NCBI GenBank assembly: GCA_030849065.1
Contig: JASAON010001433.1
Location: forward strand, 1 to 26,421
Reading direction: 5' to 3'
DNA length: 26,421 nt
Source of the DNA: Jaenimonas drosophilae
Taxonomy: Eukaryota > Euglenozoa > Kinetoplastea > Trypanosomatida > Trypanosomatidae
Under the pieces are notes generated by a model. That model was not told the origin of the DNA, did not search any database, and saw only the letters and a list, made by a program, of their open reading frames with translations. The position numbers and the translations under genes are program-made. Below are positions 19,316-26,421 of this stretch, one piece after another; within the stretch, counting starts at the first letter, position 1, and each line of letters starts with the position of its first letter.

Positions 19316-22300
19316 TTCACGCACGGGGTAGCGATGCTAGCATCACGACGCCATCTTTCTTGGCTCGTTTTGATGTTTATGCATGAGAGAGCTATCTCTG
19401 ATTTACAACACACAGCAGTTTTGTGTTTTTTATGAAAATATTGTGGTGTTGTTTGTTTGTGTGTGAAGAGATGAACCGCGAGTGTTGAATTGCCCGACGT
19501 GCGTACGTAGCCGTCATGCGTGTGGTGTGCTTTCTGCAGTAACAGCCCAACGTGGGAAGCACGTTCAGCCACACGCATCATCAGAGCCAGCAAGAATCAA
19601 GCCTCAAGGAGTGCGGCGATCATCATCATCATCATCATCATCTACTTCATTCTTCTTATGATTGTTTTCGTTTTTTTTTTCGTATTGTGAGCTACATCCC
19701 AGCGAAGAAACTATTCAGCCTTTGCCGTACCACATTTTTCATGTTTTGTTCTCCGCTCTGTACGCACAGACACAACAACACGAACACGAATACGCAAGTG
19801 CAGCGAGTGAGTGATTGAAGAGAATCTGCACACACTGAAGAGAAAAAAAAAGATGATGAAGTAGCTCCTACACACACTTACACCAACCAACATCACACAC
19901 AGACACGCACATCAACAACATCAAAAAAAAAAAACGCACACACATTCAAAAAAAAGTGATGATGCACGAAACAAACTCTTTTTTTGTTTCTGTTTTTGTT
20001 CCTTTGCGACGCAAACACTCAAGCAAAGCTCGGAAACATCCAGAGTGTGCGTGTGTATGGGAAACCATTTTTTTTTGTGACGAACAACACAAGCAAACAC
20101 AACACAACACAACACACACACACAGCTGAACACACAATGGTGAGCAACCTATGCTCTCCATTTTTTTTTGTGTTTCTTTTGTTGTTGTGTTGGTGTTGTT
20201 TCTTCTCTACCTCTCACTCTCCCTTCACACACACACACTCCTTCTGTGTTGTGCCACGATGGCCCCGTAGACGCAGCAAAGATCAACGCAACTACATACA
20301 CACTCACATACGTGCTTCAACACCTTGTTATTGGTGAGGTGTTGGCGGATGTGTTGTGTATGTGTTGTGTCATGTGTGCTCACTTTTTTTTTTTTGTTGT
20401 TGTTTCTTTGTTGTTGGGTGTGTGATGATACTTCTTTTTCCTCCGTTTTCCCGTTTTTTTTTTCGCTGACAATGATTTTTTGTTCTGTTCTGTTTGTTCC
20501 AAGCTCGTTCAGCTCCTCCCTCTCTTTGCTCATTTGTACTCCCCACCTCTTCCCTGCTTCGATTGGTGCCTTCACTTCCTTTCAGTGTTTTTTTTTCCCC
20601 TTTTAAATGATTCATCTTTCTGTTGTGTTGTTACGATGCGATGAGGATGTTTTTTTTTTTTTTGTGGTTCCTTCTTGGAGGTTGTATGTTGCTGCTACTT
20701 CTTCGTGCTGCAGCGATGCATCTCCTCCATCAACGGCTCCATCATCATCATCGTGATCATGCAACAGCAACACCTAGCCATGCTTGCTCGGCAGAGCATG
20801 AGTGATGAGGTAGCTCTGGCACGTGTGTATGTGTATGTGTCCATGGCAGACGGCATTGACGGATGGTTCATGAATCATTCAGCACATTCTACTACGTCGC
20901 CCATCTACCCCAACACAACACAACACAACAACAACACAACAACAACAACAACAACACGCCACGTTCCGTACGTGCCTTCTTCATTTTTTCTTCTTCTTAC
21001 TGTGTTTGCTTTTGGCACGAAACACGCCTTACCCCTGTGAAAACCTCAATGATGCGCACGGTATGCCGTGCGCTGTGCAGCACACACACACACACACACG
21101 AATAAAACACGTCTTGACGTATTTTTTTTTCCCCGTATGTATGTGTGTGTAGTTAACAGCAACCGTGTGAATGATGCACCTCATCCTTGTAGGATGAGCA
21201 ACCGTGCTCAGCTTCATCCTTCATGCATCTCATCATGCATCACGTACACCAACACACGTACATCACCACCACAGATACGCAAACTACCACAAGCTTGGTG
21301 GCATACAACACTGCCTATGTAGTTTCTATGCCACCACATTGCTTCTAAGTACCTCTCACTCTTGTCTTTGTTGCCGTTGTTGTTGTTGTTGTTGGGATCA
21401 TTTTTTTTTTCACGTTTTTCGTTTGCTCTTGTTGAACGGTTTATCTTTCATTGTGTTTTGTTCTGTTTCCTTATTTTCACGTCGTTGATCGTACCCCACC
21501 ACCCTTCTTTTTTTTTTTTCATTTTGTACTTTAATGATCTTCTTCTTCTCTATAGTACTTCGTGGATGAAAGCATGCATGTAGGTGTACGCGCCGAACTC
21601 ACGGCGAGTAGCCAACGTGTTGTGTTGCAGCCCGTGTTGCTGCCATGGACGTACACACATACACTCATCTCCACTGAAGATTCTGCAGAGGATGATGATG
21701 ATGATGATGATGATGGACTTGTGCGTCGTCGTACAATTCCCATGGAGAGATCTGTTTGGTGGTGGTTGTGAAGATGTTGTTTGTTTGGTATGCATGAAGA
21801 TACCAACACCAACACCTCACACAACAACAACAAACCAAACACCATTTAACACACCATCGTAAAAACGCGTTTCTTTTGCCCATTTTTTTTCTTCACGTTC
21901 TTCTTCATTTTTTTGTTATTGTTTTAGTGCTCCTCCTTCTTCTTACAACGCTCCCCTCCTGACGTTGTTATGTTCTCGTGCTATCCACCGTTATTTGTGT
22001 TTGCTAATTATTTCTCTTAGCGGTTTTGCTCAGTGTTTGGTTGCTGTATGCTCGTGAAGATGATGAGCGATGAAGGAGGGAGTTGAGATCTTTGCCACTC
22101 TTTGCCTCCCGGCAGAACATGCTTCCTCACCACACATTGTTTTCTTCACACTCAGTTGGCTATTCGCTGTTGCTGTTGCAACGATTGGCGTTGCCACTGA
22201 TGTTGTTGTTTTGTTGTGTGAGGAGTGAGAAGGTATAGATCTTTTCGGCCATCCTTTTTTTCATCTCTCGTCAGCGGCAACCTTCATGAAAACGCCTGAA

Positions 22301-24090
22301 TGGTACATGAATGGTGCTTGTGTGTAAGTGATGCTGTGGCTGCTTGTGTGTGTGTGTGTGCGGTACGTGTGTCTTGACAGATGTTGTGGCAGTGGAAGTG
22401 GTTGTACTCTACACTTCATCCTACAACATATTGGCATCTTCCGAACACACACACACACACACATACACACTTTATCTCCATCTCACTCATACATGCACAC
22501 ATACATGACGCACATATACATTCACGTACGGAGTATGTTTCGTTTCAGCTCACTGATGATTTACCCGTTTTTGTTTTGTGTTTTAATTTTAATTTTAATT
22601 TTTTCTTTTCTTTTTTTTTTTTGTTTCGTACACAGAGGCCAACTTGTGTTGGCATACAACGTGCGCAACACAACCAACAAGCGAAGACAATCACAACGCT
22701 CATGTATATATATGTATTCATATATATGTTCGTTGAGATGTGCGTGTGCGTGTGTGTGTTATACGCATGCACTGTTGTTGTTGTTGTTGCTGTTGTTCGT
22801 CTGAGACACCAACCACCCCTCCCACGCTACGTTGCGACGTACTTTACGTCATTGTTCGTGAGGTTATCCACGCACAACACCTACTCCGCCGTACCTGCCT
22901 CACCTACTCACTCGAGTACATCATGTATTGGCAAACAACACCTTGCAAAAAAAAATACAAAACATAAAAAAAAATTCACCACAGCAAGAAGATGCAGCAA
23001 CCATGATGTTGTTGTGCTGCAATCTACGTCATGCTATCTCTGGATCATTTTTGTTTGTTCCTCCATGGGCATCGTGTGCGAGAGGTGTACGCGGACACCT
23101 CATTCTTGATTTTTTCTCGATGTTTTCATTTTATGTGTGCTGAAGAATATATCATGTGCAGTGCGTGATGATGATGATGATGATGATGATGGGAGATCCA
23201 TACTCATCACCACACTCCTCCGTCACTGCCAACGAACCTCTTCATTTCTTGCGTTGGTGTTATTGTGTTCGGCGCTCTCTTCTTCACACATCCTCTATGA
23301 TGCGCATACCACACACAACAAACACGCACACACACACACACACTCACACACACAGTACTACAATTCTTTCTTCCCCCCTTTTTATTTGCTTTGTTTTGTT
23401 TTGTTTTGTTTCTTTCTCTTCCATCAACGCAGTCCTGCCCCCACAAACATCACTATGAACGTCATGGATGCATGCATGGATGATGCGTGTGTGTCTGTGT
23501 GTGTGTTTGTGTGTTTGGATGATGGATGTTGTGTTGCTCATGATGCTGCTGCACTACAAAGATTGGCTTCGTGGTGAGAGTATACTACGATGGAGCAACA
23601 ACGCAGCAGAAACAACAAGACAAAACGGAATGTCACAAGCACTTCTTTTTTTTTTCTTTTTCTTTTCTTCTTCTTCATCTCGTACTACTTCTTCTTCAGA
23701 CACACACACACACAGGAGGATGCACAAGTTCGCACCGCCACTAACGTGCGTGTGTCGGCATGTGCGAAGCAAAGTGTTGTTGTACTTGTGTGCGTATGAA
23801 TGAATGAAAAAAAAAAAAAAAACACACACACATCACTAACAACGGGGAATGTAGCTACGTCTTTTCAAATCTCCTGCGGATATCTTCATTTTTTTTTTTT
23901 TTGTTATGGGCCAACAAAAGAGGAAAAACACCAAGAAAAAAACATGCAACGACAACTGCCACAATCTCATCACCCCTGCCTCCACATTTGCTGCCACGCG
24001 TACAACACACTTCACATCTTCTTCATCATCTTCATCTACACACACACACAAACACACACAAAGACGTTGACGAAGATATTCTGTGTAGGA

Positions 24091-24113
24091 CCTCACTTCC
24101 TTACTCTCTCCAG
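24091..24113 (+). promoter_or_regulatory. predicted trans-splice acceptor for the second CSD gene
   Basis: CCTCACTTCCTTACTCTCTC followed by CAG, with the AG at 24112-24113. The first ATG comes 15 nt later at 24129. This supports 24129 as the start of the gene and argues against a start at 24200, which would have six earlier ATGs. Confidence 0.65.
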
Positions 24114-24128
24114 CCTACATTGCAGCAA

Positions 24129-26236
24129 ATGATGGATGGGATGATGTACACCACAGCTGGCCTCCCCTCCATGGATGCGATGCACGCAGCAACACCAACA
24201 TGGATTCCTGCGCCAAGCACACACGTGAGCAACACCGCAGCCAACAGCAACAACATGAGCACGGCATCATCACCCACGGCGGCCAACAACAACAACAACA
24301 GCACCACCAACAACAACAACACAACAGAAGTGCTGATGCCGAGCAACGGCAATTACGCCTCGATGNGTTCTCGCTCGATGCCCCTGCATCTACGGCGCTG
24401 CACTACAACGTACTTCCCAACGCACATCTCATCAACCCAAACATGATCAACGGATATGCGACGAGCGGCAACAACAACAACAGCACCATTCACACTCAGC
24501 AACAACACCAGATGGGTGGTGGTGGTGGTGTAGCACCTCCTCCTCCTCCGATGCAGATGATGTTCCAGCCTGGCGTGGCACAGATGATGATGCCCGCGAC
24601 CGCCATCAAGCCAGCAGGCCAGCCACCGCATCTCGCCACAACAAATTCTGCACCGCTCATGTTTATGCAAACCATACCAACACATCATGAGATGTCAAGT
24701 GTTGCACCTCCGCCACCACCACCACAGATGATGCTGCAACAACCCGCGATGCCAAATGGTTGGGGTGCCAACACCATTCCCACGGCGCTCCTTCTCAACA
24801 CGATGAGCTACCACACCTCTCCGCAACCAACAACCTGCATGAGCTACGCCTCACTGCCTCCGCCACCCATGCCTCACTCCATGAATGCCACCAACTACGC
24901 ACTTGCCATGGGCGTACATCATCACGCACACCATCCATGCTCTACGCCGCAACAACAGTACATCTCGACGCCGCCATCCTCGTGTGCGGGGGGAGTTCCC
25001 ACCAATGCGATGATGTTGGCCGATGGCGCCGCACTCATCCATGGCGGTGCCATCTCGCCATCCGCCACCGGTACCACCACAGCCACAGCCATCAACAACA
25101 CAAATGCCACCACCAACAATCCCAACGCCATCGCCACCAACGCAGCCACCAACGCCAACAACTCAGCCGCAAGCTCGGACAAGCGTCAGGGCGTGCCAAA
25201 CGGCTCGCTCTATCGCATTGGTGAGTGGTACGAAGGTGTTGTGAAGAGGTACAACCCACTGCGAGGATTTGGTTTTCTGACGGGCATCACGAAGATTCAG
25301 GTTGATGCTTCGGCGTGTGAGGAGGCCTTCGTACACACAGACGAAGTACAAGCTGCTGTGGCACGTGCCATTGCTCGCCAACAACAACAACAACAACAAC
25401 ACCATGACGGGGATGGGAGCACATCCTCGCCCACCTCTCCACGTCTTGGTGATGGTGCTACTTCACTTGAGGAGGAGCTCTTTCCCATCCTGGCCAACAA
25501 CACCTCCACCGATGATCATGGAACCGTTGTGATGAGTGCGATGCAGTGGTATTTGGATGAGATGGATCAGGCGCAGCGTTTGGTGCGCCAACCCGCCGCA
25601 CTCGGCGATATTTTCGTGCATCATACGTGCATCTCCATGGCGGGATTCCGTGTTTTGCCACCAAACACACCGGTACGTTTTTCGGTGGAGGTGCTCATGA
25701 ATACCATCCAGGCTGTTGATGTTGTGCCACGCGGAGGACAGTGGAGGTCTGGGGAGAAGATTCCTCGCCCGGCATTTTGCGTGAGTGAGGCTGCCATGAT
25801 GGAGCTCATGCACCGCCATCATCATCATCAAGAACAGCAACAACAACAGCTGATTCACGCCTCCAACACAACCTCCACGGAGGAACAAGAGGACGTGAAG
25901 ATGGCGGCACAGACGCCATCTTCATCATCATCCACGCGACCGTGTGTAATGCTATCTGCTGCCATTCCCAGTAGTGTGCAGGGTCGCTCCACGTTGTATG
26001 TCGTGAATCAGAGTGATGGCACCTCCTCCATGATGATGAAGAAGGAGGATGTGGCATCTTCACTTGCCATAAACAACAACAACAACAACAACAACCATCG
26101 CATGTTGGTGCCAACCGTGGTGGAGAAGGAACACACCTTGGCGGCGCAACGCGAAGATGGCCCAACCACACACAATCACTCCGTGGCAAGTACGGTGGAT
26201 GATGCGCATGCATCTGAGGTGAGCTCACTCACCGCC

Positions 26237-26268
<32 letters not shown>

Positions 26269-26421
26269 CAGTGTGGGGTACTCCAACACACAAGATTCAG
26301 AAGGTGGTGAGATGGTGTTGGTATCCATGGCTCAACTTCCGTCAGAATGGGCATCGAAGGCTCTGATGGAGGTGCCGATGGCCGCCATTCCACGCGATGT
26401 GGCGAAGGAGCTCGGCCTACA
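24129..26421 (+). CDS. cold-shock-domain protein with interrupted CSD (paralogue B), 3'-truncated, frame break at N
   Basis: It starts at the ATG at 24129 and runs off the window end. Bases 24129-24365 read in one frame; from 24367 the gene continues in another frame without a stop. The switch coincides with the ambiguous base at 24366, which behaves as if it stood for two bases. Residue numbers below assume this (about 764 residues visible). Residues 1-360 are Met/Pro/Asn/Gln/Thr-rich with poly-Asn, poly-Gly and poly-Pro runs. The CSD spans about 366-533: YEGVVKRYNPLRGFGFL at 368-384, RNP2 DIFVHH at 494-499, LPPNTPVRFSVEV shortly after, and the closing IQAVDV near 527-532. RNP1 and RNP2 are split by about 109 residues containing poly-Gln and an acidic helix. 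As in paralogue A, the KWFN Trp is Arg (374). The C-terminal region has poly-His, poly-Gln, poly-Ser, poly-Met and poly-Asn, then a more ordered end (SEWASKALMEVPMAAIP). It is probably an RNA-binding regulator. Confidence 0.85.
24366..24366. other. ambiguous base (N) at a reading-frame shift
   Basis: This is the only non-ACGT base noticed in the window. The upstream frame (codon starts divisible by 3) ends as a sensible protein here and reaches a stop near 24446, whereas the frame with codon starts of remainder 2 stays open to 26421. One missing base at this spot would join the two. Confidence 0.85.
25380..25400 (+). repeat. (CAA)7 coding poly-Gln inside the CSD insertion
   Basis: Seven Gln codons followed by two His codons lie within the segment that separates RNP1 from RNP2 in paralogue B. 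Confidence 0.85.
26069..26096 (+). repeat. (AAC)8 coding poly-Asn
   Basis: Eight consecutive AAC codons in the C-terminal region of paralogue B. A second run of six AAC codons, preceded by ACC codons (poly-Thr), lies at about 26237-26270. Confidence 0.85.

Larger units (their letters stand above)
15407..24090. other. gene-poor 8.7-kb spacer, possible very long 3' UTR
   Basis: I find no convincing protein gene on either strand. The sequence is T-rich and pyrimidine-rich on the + strand. Visible elements are a perfect 20-bp palindrome (15447-15466), a 12-G run (15620-15631), (CA)n near 15800-15831 and 16796-16820, an AT-rich patch (15961-15995), tandem TTTTAA units near 22580-22600, (AAC)8 at 19169-19192 with (GTT)6 at 19298-19315, (CAT)n at about 19620-19642, (GAT)n at 23166-23190 and a 16-A run at 23807-23822. 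Several internal pyrimidine-AG sites could be acceptors (AG at 16020-16021, 16671-16672, 19071-19072, 20712-20713 and 22019-22020), but each is followed only by short or repeat-derived frames. It most likely combines the 3' UTR of the upstream CSD gene with non-coding spacer. Confidence 0.6.

Noticed and set aside
22381..23109. 242-codon + strand frame
   Set aside because: It is composed of translated CA repeats, T-rich tracts and GTT repeats, with a competing overlapping frame of the same quality.
23807..23822. 16-A run as a possible retroposon tail
   Set aside because: No retroelement-like sequence, target-site duplication or degraded ORF was seen upstream; similar A and T runs are common in the spacers.
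24760..25224. 154-codon + strand frame overlapping the second CSD gene
   Set aside because: His/Ser/Gln-rich shadow of the Asn/Thr/Pro-rich true frame, which continues unbroken to the window end.

Overview
This window looks like nuclear DNA of a kinetoplastid, most probably a trypanosomatid. All credible genes lie on the + strand, none shows an intron, and they are separated by long T-rich spacers full of (CA)n, (TG)n, (GTT)n and (GAT)n microsatellites. Most starts are preceded by a polypyrimidine tract ending in AG, as expected for spliced-leader trans-splicing of polycistronic transcripts. The code appears standard (TGA, TAA and TAG all end genes; Trp is TGG). I cannot name the genus. No strand switch, promoter, rRNA, tRNA, transposon or CRISPR array was seen.

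Layout: (1) 1-1002, the 3' part of an unrecognised protein; (2) 3687-4079, a small LSD1-type double zinc-finger protein; (3) 4992-6224, a low-complexity protein with one hydrophobic segment near its C-terminus; (4) 6960-8621, a long coiled-coil protein; (5) 9173-12268, a coiled-coil protein with a C-terminal SPRY/B30.2-like domain; (6) 13682-15406, a cold-shock-domain (CSD) protein; (7) a gene-poor stretch of about 8.7 kb; (8) 24129 to the window end, a second, paralogous CSD protein. The second CSD gene carries one ambiguous base (N at 24366), and the reading frame changes exactly there.

The main novelty is the pair of neighbouring CSD proteins. In both, the fold is interrupted between RNP1 and RNP2 by insertions (about 44 and 109 residues), and both have Arg where classical cold-shock proteins have the nucleic-acid-stacking Trp of the KWFN motif. 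Both sit in long Asn/Gln/Met/Pro-rich, prion-like sequence, which suggests RNA-granule or mRNA-regulatory proteins. The SPRY-like domain of gene 5 is similarly interrupted by poly-Asn and poly-Ser. Trinucleotide repeats seem to have seeded insertions into loops of folded domains across the region.

Trypanosomatids regulate genes mainly after transcription. The very long spacer beside the CSD genes therefore fits an extended regulatory 3' UTR, although unannotated short transcripts within it are possible.
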